Source of the DNA: Syntrophosphaera sp035450685
GTDB taxonomy: Bacteria; Cloacimonadota; Cloacimonadia; Cloacimonadales; Cloacimonadaceae
NCBI GenBank assembly: GCA_035450685.1
Contig: DAOTNF010000009.1
Location: 1-64,000, forward strand
Direction of reading: 5' to 3'
DNA length: 64,000 bases
Shown here: positions 16,933 through 26,479 of the stretch, in pieces
Numbering within the stretch: position 1 is the first letter of the stretch
Layout: each line of letters starts with the position of its first letter
Made by a program: the position numbers and the translations under genes
The notes under the pieces: generated by a model
The model's input: only the letters and a program-made list of their open reading frames with translations
What the model was told of the DNA's origin: nothing
Databases searched by the model: none

Positions 16933-17532
16933 ATGGCAGAGATTAGCGCAAGCATGGTAAAAGAACTGCGCGAGAGAACGGCAGCCGGCATGATGGAGTG
17001 CCGCAAAGCGCTGGTGGAAACCAATGGCGACATGGAAGCCGCCATCAAGTATCTGCGCGAACGCGGAATTTCCAAGGCCGAAGGCAAGGCCCTGCGCGCG
17101 ACCAAAGAAGGAATCATCTTTTCCTATATACATTTCAACGGCAAGCTCGGCGTGATGCTGGAACTCAACTGCGAGAGCGACTTCGTGGCCCGCACCGATG
17201 AGTTCAGGCAACTGGCTGAAGAGCTGGCCCTGCAGATCGCAGCCACCAGCCCCCTGGCCATCAGCGCCGAGGGCATCGACCCCGCCATCATCGAGCGTGA
17301 AAAAGAAATCGCCCGCAACAAAGCCATCAACGAAGGCAAAAAGCCCGAACTGATCGACAAGATCGTGGAAGGAAACATCAAAAAGTTCTGCTCCGAGCAT
17401 TCCCTGCTGGAACAGGAACTGGTGAGCGAAGCCAAGCGCACCGTCAAAGACCTGCTCACCGACGCGATCGCCAAGACCGGCGAAAACATCCAGATCGCGC
17501 GCTTCGTGCGCTATGCCCTGGGCGGAGAATAA
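16933..17532 (+). CDS. tsf: Elongation factor Ts
   Basis: Guanine nucleotide exchange factor for EF-Tu. 199 residues, a short EF-Ts with one of the two dimerisation subdomains, like the Thermus and chloroplast-type short forms. The UBA-like N-terminus (VKELRERTAAGMMECRKAL), the conserved NCESDFVARTDEF and the C-terminal VRYALGGE are visible. AAGGAG 6-7 bases upstream. Followed 21 bases later by pyrH. Confidence 0.96.
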   Translation: MAEISASMVKELRERTAAGMMECRKALVETNGDMEAAIKYLRERGISKAEGKALRATKEGIIFSYIHFNGKLGVMLELNCESDFVARTDEFRQLAEELALQIAATSPLAISAEGIDPAIIEREKEIARNKAINEGKKPELIDKIVEGNIKKFCSEHSLLEQELVSEAKRTVKDLLTDAIAKTGENIQIARFVRYALGGE

Positions 17533-17553
17533 AGAACCCCACGGGAGCCTGAC

Positions 17554-18276
17554 ATGACCTACGAGCCCGAAAAGATTCACAGCGTGATGCTCAAGCTGAG
17601 CGGCGAAGCCCTCGCCGGCAGCCGGGGTTTCGGCTATGATGACGACGTGATCGACACCCTCACCGAGGAAATCATCAGCCTCAAACGCCTGGGCTACAGC
17701 CTGGCCATCGTTTTGGGCGGAGGAAACATCTTCCGCGGCGGCACCTGGAAAAACAAGAGCCTCAACCGCGTGACCCTGGACGAAATCGGCATGCTGGCCA
17801 CAGTGCAAAACGCCCTCTACCTGTCTGAAATCCTGAAAGCCAAAAACTATCCCTCGGAGGTCTTTTCCAGCCAAAACCTGGATCGCATCTGCAGCCACTA
17901 CTCGCCCCGCAAGGCCTCCCTGGCCCTGGCGGCGGGAAAGATCTGCTTCCTCAGCGGGGGAACCGGCAATCCCTTTTTCACCACCGATACGGCAGCCGTG
18001 CTGAGAGCCGTAGAGCTAAGGCTCGACCTGGTGCTCAAGGGCACCAACGTGGACGGCCTTTACAGCTCCGATCCCCGCAAGGACAGCAAGGCAAAGCTCA
18101 TCAGCTCCGCCAGCTACGACGACTGCCTGGAGCAAAAGCTGGGTGTGATGGATATGACCGCCTTCGCCCTGGCACGGGATAACAGCCTGCCCATCAAGAT
18201 CTTCAACGTCAGCAAGCCGGGAACGCTCTGCGAAGCGGTCACAAGCGCCGGCTGCGGGTCATACATCCATCCCTAA
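17554..18276 (+). CDS. pyrH: Uridylate kinase
   Basis: Phosphorylates UMP to UDP with ATP; bacterial amino-acid-kinase fold, 240 residues. KLSGEALAG near the N-terminus binds phosphate, GGGNIFRG (about residues 54-61) follows, and TGNPFFTTDTAAVLRA and LKGTNVDGLYSSDPRKD are conserved family motifs. The GGGAG site lies about 8 bases upstream. It sits between tsf and frr in the standard order, which ties pyrimidine nucleotide supply to translation genes. Confidence 0.96.
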   Translation: MTYEPEKIHSVMLKLSGEALAGSRGFGYDDDVIDTLTEEIISLKRLGYSLAIVLGGGNIFRGGTWKNKSLNRVTLDEIGMLATVQNALYLSEILKAKNYPSEVFSSQNLDRICSHYSPRKASLALAAGKICFLSGGTGNPFFTTDTAAVLRAVELRLDLVLKGTNVDGLYSSDPRKDSKAKLISSASYDDCLEQKLGVMDMTAFALARDNSLPIKIFNVSKPGTLCEAVTSAGCGSYIHP

Positions 18277-18304
18277 AGCGCCTTAAAGGCAAAGAGAGAA
18301 AATC

Positions 18305-18859
18305 ATGGAAGAAATCAAGAACACGTCCAGCGATAAAATGCAAAAGTCCTTCGAATCACTGCTGCACCAATATTCCAAGGTGCGCACCGGCCGCGCCAGC
18401 GCGTCTGTTCTGGACGACATCCGGATCAACTACTACGGACAACCCACGCCAGTGAAGCAGCTTTGCAACATCTCGATCCCCGAGCCCCGCACCATCGTGA
18501 TCCAGCCCTGGGACAAGACCACCCTGGCAGATATCGAAAAGGCGATCCTGGCAGCTAATCTGGGCATTACCCCGGAAAACGACGGCAACGTGATCCGCCT
18601 GCCCTTCCAGCCTCTCACCGAGGACAAGCGCAAGGATATCGTCAAAAGCCTCAAAAAGATGGCTGAAGAAGCCCGCGTGGCCGTCCGCAACATCCGCCGC
18701 GACGCCAACGACCAGCTAAAGAAGATGGAAAAGGCCGGAGAGATCAGCGAAGACGAAGAAAAGAAACAGCTCAAAGACGTGCAGGACATCACCGATGAAT
18801 GGATCAACAAGATCGATGAGGTGGAAAAAAGCAAGGAAAAGGAAATCCTGGAAGTCTGA
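18305..18859 (+). CDS. frr: Ribosome recycling factor
   Basis: Splits post-termination ribosomes with EF-G. 184 residues, standard length; RTGRASASVLDDIRINYYGQ, EPRTIVIQPWDK and the C-terminal helix KEKEILEV are diagnostic. It ends the rpsB-tsf-pyrH-frr group and is followed by a strong terminator. Confidence 0.97.
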   Translation: MEEIKNTSSDKMQKSFESLLHQYSKVRTGRASASVLDDIRINYYGQPTPVKQLCNISIPEPRTIVIQPWDKTTLADIEKAILAANLGITPENDGNVIRLPFQPLTEDKRKDIVKSLKKMAEEARVAVRNIRRDANDQLKKMEKAGEISEDEEKKQLKDVQDITDEWINKIDEVEKSKEKEILEV

Positions 18860-18877
18860 GCAAACACCCATAAAGTT

Positions 18878-18911
18878 AAAAGCCCGACCTTTGAGGCCGG
18901 GCTTTTTTCTT
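18878..18911 (+). terminator. Rho-independent terminator after frr
   Basis: Stem AAAAGCCCG/CGGGCTTTT with an inner CCT/AGG pairing and TTTTTT tail, 19 bases after the frr stop. It closes the translation operon and faces the convergent end of the large exported protein gene. Confidence 0.92.
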
Positions 18912-18982
18912 GTCCGCGGCCAGCGCGGAAAACAGGCATCAACAAAACAAGATGATGCTAAATGACCTCTACTTCACAAATC

Positions 18983-21900
18983 CTATTTAATGATGGTCAT
19001 TTTACGGGTCTGCCGGAACTTGCCGGCTTCCATGCGCAAAAGATACACGCCACTCGCCAGCTTCTCTCCCTCATCCGAGCAGCCATCCCACACCAGGGTG
19101 TGGTTGCCGGCCTGGAAGAGCGAATTGGCAAGGGTCTTGACCTTCTGTCCCTTGATGTTATAGACGTTCAGTTCCGCCCGGGCGGCTTTCGCCAGGCTGA
19201 ACTTGATGCTGGTGCTGGGGTTGAAGGGGTTGGGATGGTTGCCCAGGAGCGCAAAAGCGGGAGGCGTGGCCAGGTTGTCCTGCGCGGCTACCTCCACGCC
19301 AAACCAGTCCATCAGATCGGCAAAGAAGGCCGCGCTCTGCTGCGGATTGTTCAGTTGGGAGTAATCGAAGCTAAAGTAGAAAGCCTTGTAGATGGGCAAT
19401 TCCACCGCAGTGGCGCAGGCTCCGCCATACAGGTAGGCCTGTCCGTCGATGGGCCCGTCTTCAAAGGTGAAGGCGTTCACGGCACCGATCTCGGGATACG
19501 GCATCTCGTCCGCATACCAGTCCGGGCAGGTTTCATAGCGGAAGATGCAGTCCGGGCTGTTGGCATAGACGGAGTATTCCACTCCGGGCACGCCGATGGG
19601 AGACGCGGGGCGGCAGAGGATGGTGCCGTCCACATAGGTAAATACGTCCGGTCCTGCCAGCCCGTTGGTTCCTCCTCCCCCGCCCGTCGGCGCGTACCAT
19701 GTGCGGAGGTAGCCGTTGAGGAGCTTCGTTTGGGGATAATCGTTGTGATGCCCGTGCTGTCCCGACGCCCATCCGTCTGAGGCGAGGAACAGGTTTTTGG
19801 GCGCGGATACCGTTCCCTGATCCAGAAAGTCCATCAGTGCACTGGCAAAGGTCTCTCCCTTGACCCCCGATCCTCCGGTGGAAGCATAGGCCAGGATGGT
19901 TTTGTAGGAGGCAGGGAAGCTGTAGCTGTCATACTCTTCCCAGTTGTAGGTATCGTATGTGATGTTGAGTGAATCCAGCCTGGCCTGATAGAGGGGAAGC
20001 TCCACCCGCTGATAGTCCTGCGAACCGCTGTAGGCCAGCAGGACTTCGCAGTTGTTGCCGGGCAGGAGCTGGAAAGAAAAGTATTCGCCGGGGGCGTCCG
20101 CGGGCAGGTAGCCGGTATTGCCAAGGCTGTCCTGTGCCCGGATATAGTATTTGAGGGTGTTTCCCGCGGTCTGGGGCGGCAGGTTGAAGCTATAGTTGTT
20201 CACGCCGGAAGGGGTTCCCGCCACGCTGCTCCATGTTTCGGAAGTGCTATAATACACTTCCACCTGAGCCAGAGGGCTTACATCCAGCACCCGGGCTTCC
20301 AGTTCCAGGTCGGTATTAAAGGTGTTACCCAGAGCCGTGTGGGTGATCAGGGGCGGCTGCTCGTCGGGTCCGCTATAGAAGCGCACCGCGAGTCCGTCAA
20401 AGAGCAGGTTTCCGGGAGGCTCCACGCCCACATACTGGCTATTTTGCACTATCTCGCGCAGGTAGCAGAGGCCGATGTCTGCGCTGGCATTTTGCAGCGC
20501 CACCGTGCTGCTGCGGCCGTTGTCGTGGGGGACGTTGGAACCTGTCTGCCCCGTGGCGGTGCTGAGGTATTGCATGACAATCTCGCCGGATTCGTGCAGG
20601 ATCACCTCAAAATCCAGCAGGGAGGTGGCTCCGCTGCCTGCCGCGAAGCGCAGGTTGTGCCATTGGATCACCGTGTAGCGGTCGGGGCTGGCGCCGAAGG
20701 TCTGAAAATAGATGTCTCCCGTGCCCTGCTCCACAAAGAGATCATCCCAATAGACCGCGATAAGGCCTGGCATCGCCGCAAAGCCCGGAATGGGATACAC
20801 ATAGTTGAATATATTGCCGTCACTGTCCCAACCATTACCGGGAAACTCCTCATACCAGTTGTTCGGCTCCAGCAGAATCTCGCCGTTGGTATCCACGTAG
20901 GCGCTGGTATAGACGTTGCCATAGAAGGGGAAAGCGAAACCCAGGGGGATAGGCTCGCTGAAGTTGTCGTCTCCGCTCCATTGATCGACCCCATACATCA
21001 CGGTGGAGGCACCGGTGGCGCTGATGTCGATCCAGTCGAAGGCTGGGCCGTTCTCCGCCGTGCTGTCTATATAGCGGTAGCCAAAGGCGTCGGGGCCGCC
21101 CTGGCTGACGCGCAGGATCACCTCGAAAGACCGGGAGATGCTGTTGTTGTCCAGGACCTCGTCTTCCAGATCGAGCAGGTAAGTGATGCTATAATTTCCC
21201 TCCACTCCCAGGCTGACAGGCGGGAAGCTCAGATCTTCGGACTCTGCCGGCTGCAACTGGGCGGCATGGTAAAGCTCCTCGCTGCTGATGGTCTGTCCCG
21301 CGTTATCCGTGATGGTCATTAGCAGCCGCACCTGGTTGTCCCAGACGCTCTGGCCGTTATTGTAAATCCGCACGCTGGGGGTGAATGGCGAACCCAAAAA
21401 GGCCGCCGCTCCGGGAGAGAGGATGTCCGTCAAAGCCAGATCCACCGTGGGCGGGGGATTCACGATCACCTGCACGTTGTCCGAGGCGGTCTGCCCGCTG
21501 ATCAAATCCTGCAGGGTGAAATGGACGGTCTCCGTGCCCGCCCAATTTGGCGATGAGAAGGTCACCGTCTGTCCCTGGGCTGCCACCTCAACATGCTCGG
21601 TTGGCTGCCAGGACAGGCTGGTATTGGACAGCTCTGTCGCCACGATAAAGGGAGTGAAATCCACCTCCAGGCTCTCCCCTTGGTTAAAGGTAAAGCTTTC
21701 CGGCAGATTCAGTTCCGGCGTGATCACCTGAGACTGGCCGACACGCACGTCATCCACCAGGATGCCATAGTTCTCACACTCCCAGAAGAAACCGATGTAG
21801 ATGGACTGCCCCGCGTAGGCGGAAAGGTTGTGGCTGAACTGCTGGTAGGTGGTGCCCAGTTCCTGCAGGTTGAGGATTTGCGTGGTGAAGTTGCCGATGG

Positions 21901-22240
21901 CGGTGCCGGTGGTGGATACGAACACCTTCAGGTTTTCGGTGCTTATCCAGCTACGGGTCCAGAAGACGAGTGAGTCTCCGGCGTTCACATTGACCTGTGG
22001 GGTGATGAGCCAATCCGCGTTCTGATTGGGTAAATAGTTGTCCACAAAGGCAACCCTGCTCCCCGAATGGGCGTGGCTGGGGTCGTGGATATTGCGCCAG
22101 GTCATGCCGTCCCCGTCGTCGTGGATGGTCCAGCCGGCGGGCAGGGTGGTGATACCCTCAAAATCTTCGTCGATGTGCCACTGCCCAAAGGCCGGCAGCA
22201 GGCAGGCCAGCAGCAGCAGGATAAGGGCTGTTCTTTTCAT
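18983..22240 (-). CDS. Large exported multidomain protein with type IX sorting domain
   Basis: A 1085-residue secreted protein. Signal peptide (MKRTALILLLLACLLPAFGQ), a choice-of-anchor-J/cleaved-adhesin beta sandwich (about 22-170, DEDFEGITTLPAGWTIHDDGDG and LITPQVNVNAGDSLVFWTRS), then several Ig-like or CARDB-like segments, a second beta sandwich region (GLAVRFYSG), a region resembling a ThuA/amidotransferase-like fold (CEVLLAYSGSQDYQRVELPL), and a C-terminal FlgD-like sorting domain (NPFNPSTSIKFSLAKAA ... GVYLLRMEAGKFRQTRKM). The frame opens earlier at 22294, but the ATG at 22240 with AAAGGAGG is the start. Probably a surface or extracellular protein; the substrate is unknown. The amidotransferase-like reading is weak. 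Confidence 0.85.
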   Translation of the reverse strand: MKRTALILLLLACLLPAFGQWHIDEDFEGITTLPAGWTIHDDGDGMTWRNIHDPSHAHSGSRVAFVDNYLPNQNADWLITPQVNVNAGDSLVFWTRSWISTENLKVFVSTTGTAIGNFTTQILNLQELGTTYQQFSHNLSAYAGQSIYIGFFWECENYGILVDDVRVGQSQVITPELNLPESFTFNQGESLEVDFTPFIVATELSNTSLSWQPTEHVEVAAQGQTVTFSSPNWAGTETVHFTLQDLISGQTASDNVQVIVNPPPTVDLALTDILSPGAAAFLGSPFTPSVRIYNNGQSVWDNQVRLLMTITDNAGQTISSEELYHAAQLQPAESEDLSFPPVSLGVEGNYSITYLLDLEDEVLDNNSISRSFEVILRVSQGGPDAFGYRYIDSTAENGPAFDWIDISATGASTVMYGVDQWSGDDNFSEPIPLGFAFPFYGNVYTSAYVDTNGEILLEPNNWYEEFPGNGWDSDGNIFNYVYPIPGFAAMPGLIAVYWDDLFVEQGTGDIYFQTFGASPDRYTVIQWHNLRFAAGSGATSLLDFEVILHESGEIVMQYLSTATGQTGSNVPHDNGRSSTVALQNASADIGLCYLREIVQNSQYVGVEPPGNLLFDGLAVRFYSGPDEQPPLITHTALGNTFNTDLELEARVLDVSPLAQVEVYYSTSETWSSVAGTPSGVNNYSFNLPPQTAGNTLKYYIRAQDSLGNTGYLPADAPGEYFSFQLLPGNNCEVLLAYSGSQDYQRVELPLYQARLDSLNITYDTYNWEEYDSYSFPASYKTILAYASTGGSGVKGETFASALMDFLDQGTVSAPKNLFLASDGWASGQHGHHNDYPQTKLLNGYLRTWYAPTGGGGGTNGLAGPDVFTYVDGTILCRPASPIGVPGVEYSVYANSPDCIFRYETCPDWYADEMPYPEIGAVNAFTFEDGPIDGQAYLYGGACATAVELPIYKAFYFSFDYSQLNNPQQSAAFFADLMDWFGVEVAAQDNLATPPAFALLGNHPNPFNPSTSIKFSLAKAARAELNVYNIKGQKVKTLANSLFQAGNHTLVWDGCSDEGEKLASGVYLLRMEAGKFRQTRKMTIIK

Positions 22241-22257
22241 GGTTTCCTCCTTTAATT

Positions 22258-22437
22258 GAAGCTGAGCAGCGGATTTTCGCTCTGGACAAACCACTCGTGC
22301 GCGCCGCCTTCCCCGAAGGCGTGTTGCAGGTGCTGCCCGACCAGTTTGTGGAGCTGCGTATGATATTGAATTACCCGCAAGTTACGCATCATGTTCACTA
22401 TCCTTTGGAAAGATTTTATGCACGAGAACCATTTTAA
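22258..22437 (+). pseudogene. Possible remnant of a protein-coding gene
   Basis: A 59-codon open stretch reading EAEQRIFALDKPLVRAAF..., through LPDQFVELRMILNYPQV and ending ...YAREPF then TAA, with the GC-rich third-position pattern of real genes here but no start codon near its beginning and no ribosome site. It begins 18 bases from the start of the divergent large gene. It may be the 3' end of a lost gene. Not recognised; low confidence. Confidence 0.3.
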
Positions 22438-23265
22438 ATACCAATGCGAAATTAGCCAAGAACTTTTTACCGCTTTCCGGTGCCGGACGGTGAAATGTTA
22501 TAATTTGCTGTCTTTTCCGTGCCGAAAGACGGGCTGAAAAGGGATGGTATAATTACGCTTTCCATTATCATAAATGGCTCTCTTTCACTCACGCATGAAA
22601 TCCATTTGAGCCCAAAAGTCTGGTGGTGATTTGCAGCCAGTCAAGGCTCAATGAACTCCATGCTGGCTCGTAGTTTGGAGTTCAAACCGGCAATATGGGT
22701 TTCATACTTATGCCAGTCTCAAAGCCGGTTTGGACTCCAAACAATCCTAAAAGACTGGATCCCGGGTCAAGCGGTTCACGCAGATTTACGCGGATTGGTC
22801 TTATGAATGGCGCGATTGCTTCTGGGTCTGGTGCTTGTTTTTGGGCTTCAAAAGACTGGATCACGGGTCGCAGCCCGTGATGACACGGCAAATAGTCTGA
22901 CGTAGTCTGTTTCGGGGGAACCTTTCCACCATTCCACCTTTCCACCTTTCCACTTCAAAAGCACCTTTCCACTCATCGTAGCACCTATATATTATGGGAG
23001 GGGATGGGCCTCATTTGCATTCCCCTCTCCGGCGTGAGTCATCCTTAGGTCATCCTTATAAATTATAAGGTTGACCTAAGGATGACCCCAGTTTGACGCC
23101 AGGTTGCAAATGAGGGCCAGAGGACGCAATTCACTGAAGGATGGAATGTTTAGCGGAAAGCAAAGCCAGAATCCGGCAAACAGCTATTTGGCGGGACGGC
23201 AAAGCTCCGGCATTGACAAAATAAAGCATTTAATAAACCGTGTTTTCTTAGAGAAGTAATTGATA
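22438..23265. repeat. Long gene-free repeat mosaic
   Basis: From 22438 to 22670 only AT-richer unassigned sequence is seen. 22673-22742 is the GTTTGGAGT...ACTCCAAAC hairpin element; 22749-22772 and 22849-22890 are parts of the GGATCCCGGGTC hairpin family, split by the CACGCAGATTTACGCGG unit; 22921-22975 is the TTTCCACC tandem; 22978-23040 is the flank unit CACCTATATATTATGGGAGG...GGCCTCATTTGC; 23043-23081 is a 39-bp palindrome copy with one mismatched pair. A TTGACA at 23214-23219 may serve the MATE gene. Confidence 0.75.
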
Positions 23266-24657
23266 ATGAAGAATCGTAACATCCACGTATTGGAAGAGAT
23301 GCCCGTTTCCCGGGCGATAATTTACATGGCCCTGCCCAGCGTGCTCAGCATGCTGGTGAACATCCTTTACAACCTCACCGACACATTTTTCATCGGCAAG
23401 CTCAACGATCCGGTGCAAGTGGCGGCGGTGTCCATCTCCATGCCGCTGTTCGGTTTTCAGATGGCCATCGCCGGCATCTTCGGAGCAGGCGGCGCCAGCT
23501 ATCTTTCGCGCCTATTGGGACGCAAGGACTTCAAACAAGCCCGCGAGACAACCACCACCGCCATCTTCAGCGTGCTGCTGGCGTCCATCGTGGTCGCCAT
23601 CGGCGGCATCCTGTTCATACCCACCTTTTTGCGTTTAGCCGGAGCCAGCGGCGATATCTTTCCCTATGCCACGCGGTATCTTACCATCATCCTGCTGGGC
23701 AGTCCCTTCGTGATGCTCAAGTTTGCCATGGTGCAGCTTGTCCGCGCGGAAGGCTCCGCCCGCCAGGCGATGTTCGGGCTGATCATCGGCACCGGGGTCA
23801 ACATCCTGCTCGATCCGCTCTTCATCTTCGTATTCAACATGGGCGTGACCGGCGCGGCCGTTGCCACCGTGATCGGCCAGGGGCTGGCCATGCTTTATTA
23901 CGTGTTTTATTACCGGGGGAAAAATAGCCTTGCCAGGCCTTCACTGAAGTATCTGCACCTGCGCCGCGAGATCTACCAGCAGATTCTCTTTATCGGGCTT
24001 CCCGCCTCGCTGGGGCAGATCATGATGAACGTGGGCAACACCATCTCCTACAATCTCGCCTCGGCGTATGGAGACAGCGTGGTGGCTTCGCTGGGAGTGG
24101 CGTCCAGGGTGTTTTCCATCCCCATTTTCGTGTTCATTGGCACCTCGATCGGGGTGCAGGCGCTGATCGGCTTCAACTACGGGGCGCGCAACTTTGCCCG
24201 CATGAAGCTGGTGATCCGCCGGGCGGTGTTCATCGCCCTCTCTTTGAGCGTGTTTTTCACCCTGCTGTTCGCCCTGTTCCCCAGGCAACTGATCGGCACC
24301 TTTATCAAGGATGAAGGCATCATGGACATCGGCACCATGATCCTGGAAGCCTATGTGTTTGCCATCCCCTTCGCCGCGGTGGGCATGATCATGGCCAACA
24401 GCCTGCAGGCCATGGGCAAGGCCCTGCCCGCCTTCATCGTCTCGCTGTCGCGCCAGGGCATCATCTACATCCCCCTGCTCTTTTTGCTGAACAAGTATTT
24501 CGGCTTTGAAGGCCTGATTTTCGCCATGCCCACGGCGGACGCGCTCACCACCATGATCTCGTCCAGCATGGTCTTTTTCATCCTCAGAGGGATCAAACAC
24601 AAAGAGCCGGCGCCCGGCATCCCCGAACCCATGCCCGTCCCGGCGGACATGGCCTGA
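23266..24657 (+). CDS. MATE family multidrug efflux transporter
   Basis: A 463-residue integral membrane protein of the MATE (MOP) family, about 12 transmembrane helices in two six-helix halves. Starts after MKNRNIHVLEEMPVSRAIIYMALPSVLSM, and has the typical DTFFIGKLNDPVQVAAVSIS in TM2 and the FNYGARNFARM loop repeated in the second half. Likely exports toxic cations in exchange for Na+ or H+. The start is at ATG 23266 (a TTG lies two codons earlier); the ribosome site is weak (AGAG). It stands alone between a repeat region and the dehydrogenase gene. The substrate cannot be inferred. Confidence 0.9.
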   Translation: MKNRNIHVLEEMPVSRAIIYMALPSVLSMLVNILYNLTDTFFIGKLNDPVQVAAVSISMPLFGFQMAIAGIFGAGGASYLSRLLGRKDFKQARETTTTAIFSVLLASIVVAIGGILFIPTFLRLAGASGDIFPYATRYLTIILLGSPFVMLKFAMVQLVRAEGSARQAMFGLIIGTGVNILLDPLFIFVFNMGVTGAAVATVIGQGLAMLYYVFYYRGKNSLARPSLKYLHLRREIYQQILFIGLPASLGQIMMNVGNTISYNLASAYGDSVVASLGVASRVFSIPIFVFIGTSIGVQALIGFNYGARNFARMKLVIRRAVFIALSLSVFFTLLFALFPRQLIGTFIKDEGIMDIGTMILEAYVFAIPFAAVGMIMANSLQAMGKALPAFIVSLSRQGIIYIPLLFLLNKYFGFEGLIFAMPTADALTTMISSSMVFFILRGIKHKEPAPGIPEPMPVPADMA

Positions 24658-24731
24658 CAGATTGTTCTTGACACAGGCCGCCCTTCTGATTTTTGAGCTT
24701 TAAGCAATTATAGGAAAGGAGAACCGCCCAT

Positions 24732-26264
24732 ATGCTGAATGTTTCTATCGCACCAGATGGTAAAAAATATCCCCTGCCGACCGAGCAGGAAAACGAAAAG
24801 GAACGCGAGATCCTCAAGCAGATAACCGCCGAGCAGCGCAAGCTGGGGCGCAAGATCGTCGCCGTTCAGGGCTTGGGATTTGTGGGTTGTGTGATGGCTA
24901 CCGTGGTTGCAGACGCCACCGACAAGGACGGGAATCCCTATTACTTTGTGCATGGCCACCAGCGCGCCTCCAAGCGCTCGTATTGGAAAGTTCCGGTGAT
25001 CAATTCCGGCGTTCCGCCCGTGGCTTCATCCGATCCGGAAGTTCCCCAGATCTTCCACCGCACCGTGGTGGAGAAAAAGAACTTCCGCGCCACCAGCGAA
25101 GAATCGGTCTATGGCCTGGTTGACGTGGTGGTGGTGGATATCCAGCTTGATGCCACCAAACCTTCCTTTGGCGAAGCCGAGAAAGGCTATTGCGACCTGC
25201 TGGCCTTCCGCGAAGGCATCCGCACGCTGGGACAGCATATCCGCCCCGACTGCCTCGTATTGGTGGAGACCACCGTTCCCCCTGGAACCTGCGAGAAAGT
25301 GGTGAAACCTATTCTGGAAGAGGAATTTACCAAGCGCGGCATCGACATCGCCGCCAATCCGCCCTTGGTGGCGCACTCCTACGAGCGCGTGATGCCGGGC
25401 GCGAAATATGTGGCCTCCATCCGCGATTTCTGGAGGGTCTTCTCCGGCGTGAACGAGAAAAGCATCGAGCTTTGCCGGGAATTCCTCAGCAACTGCCTGA
25501 ATGTGGAAGAATACCCCCTCACCCAACTGGACAGCACCAACGCCTCCGAACTGGCAAAAACCATGGAAAATACCTACCGCGCTGTGAACATCGCCCTGAC
25601 CCTGGAATGGGCGAGTTTCGCGGAACAGATCGGAGTGGATATATTCAAAGTGCGCGAAGCCATCCGTAAACGCAAGGGCACCCACGACAACCTGCTGCGT
25701 CCCAGCCTGGGCGTGGGCGGCTATTGCCTCACCAAAGACCCCGTGCTCGCCAACTGGGCGATGCAGACCCTCTTTGGCCTGGAAGGCAGCCTGGAAATGG
25801 CCATCCGCAGCGTCAACATCAACGACACCATGCCCCTGCACACCATCGAGATCATCAAGCGCGAATTTGAAAGCCTGAGCAACCTCAAGGTGGCAGTGCT
25901 GGGAGTTTCGTATCTGGAAAACGTGGGCGACACCCGCCACTCCCCCTCCAAGACCCTGGTGGAGTTCCTGCGCAAAGAGTTTGCCACCGCCCTCACCCAC
26001 GACCCCTATGTGGAAGCCTGGCCGGAGCTTGACGAATCAAAAGTGGAAAGCGACCTCAATGCCGTGCTGCCAGGGGCGGATGTGGTGATCTTTGCCGTTG
26101 GCCACGATCAATACAAGGGACTCAAACCGGCGGAAGTAGTCGCCATGTGCGGCACCAAACCGCTCATCGTGGACTGCTCGAACTTCCTTTCCGACGCGAC
26201 TATCGCAGAATACAAGAAACTTGGTTGCAAGGTTCGCGGCGTCGGCAAGGGCCATATCGTCTGA
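24732..26264 (+). CDS. Nucleotide-sugar dehydrogenase (UDP-glucose/ManNAc type)
   Basis: A 510-residue NAD-dependent enzyme that oxidises a UDP-sugar to the uronic acid for polysaccharide synthesis. The Rossmann motif is GLGFVG (about residues 46-51), VVETTVPPGTC-like sequence LVETTVPPGTCEKV and SYERVMPGAKY follow, LDSTNASELAKTMENTYR is the central helix, and the catalytic cysteine is C332 (GVGGYCLTKDP). The C-terminal domain (HSPSKTLVEFLRKE) is present. It is about 70 residues longer than usual, with an N-terminal extension (1-about 40) and an insert after the Rossmann motif. A TTGACA box (24668-24673) lies upstream and a terminator follows, so it is a single-gene unit. Exact sugar unknown. 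Confidence 0.87.
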   Translation: MLNVSIAPDGKKYPLPTEQENEKEREILKQITAEQRKLGRKIVAVQGLGFVGCVMATVVADATDKDGNPYYFVHGHQRASKRSYWKVPVINSGVPPVASSDPEVPQIFHRTVVEKKNFRATSEESVYGLVDVVVVDIQLDATKPSFGEAEKGYCDLLAFREGIRTLGQHIRPDCLVLVETTVPPGTCEKVVKPILEEEFTKRGIDIAANPPLVAHSYERVMPGAKYVASIRDFWRVFSGVNEKSIELCREFLSNCLNVEEYPLTQLDSTNASELAKTMENTYRAVNIALTLEWASFAEQIGVDIFKVREAIRKRKGTHDNLLRPSLGVGGYCLTKDPVLANWAMQTLFGLEGSLEMAIRSVNINDTMPLHTIEIIKREFESLSNLKVAVLGVSYLENVGDTRHSPSKTLVEFLRKEFATALTHDPYVEAWPELDESKVESDLNAVLPGADVVIFAVGHDQYKGLKPAEVVAMCGTKPLIVDCSNFLSDATIAEYKKLGCKVRGVGKGHIV

Positions 26265-26288
26265 TAATCCAAAAGACTATAGATGAAG

Positions 26289-26315
26289 AAAGGCGGGAAC
26301 TTCCCGCCTTTTTTT
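26289..26315 (+). terminator. Rho-independent terminator
   Basis: Stem AAAGGCGGG/CCCGCCTTT, loop AACTT, then a run of T, 24 bases after the dehydrogenase stop. Confidence 0.92.
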
Positions 26316-26414
26316 GTGTCCAAAACAGGGAAGGAGGGAAAACGCGGGCGCGAATCCCTGAAAAGGTTTTCTAAAGAGGGGTGGTGATTATCCTGAAGCC
26401 GGAATTTGGACACA

Positions 26415-26446
26415 AAAAAACGGGCATCATTCGATACCCGTTTTTT
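26415..26446 (-). terminator. Rho-independent terminator for the small lipoprotein
   Basis: AAAAAACGGG/CCCGTTTTTT stem with a 12-base loop containing ATC/GAT pairing. A/T runs on both sides make it work in both directions; on the minus strand it lies 33 bases after the lipoprotein gene. Confidence 0.88.
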
Positions 26447-26479
26447 AAGGACTGCGCTATAATTATAGATCAGCGATGC

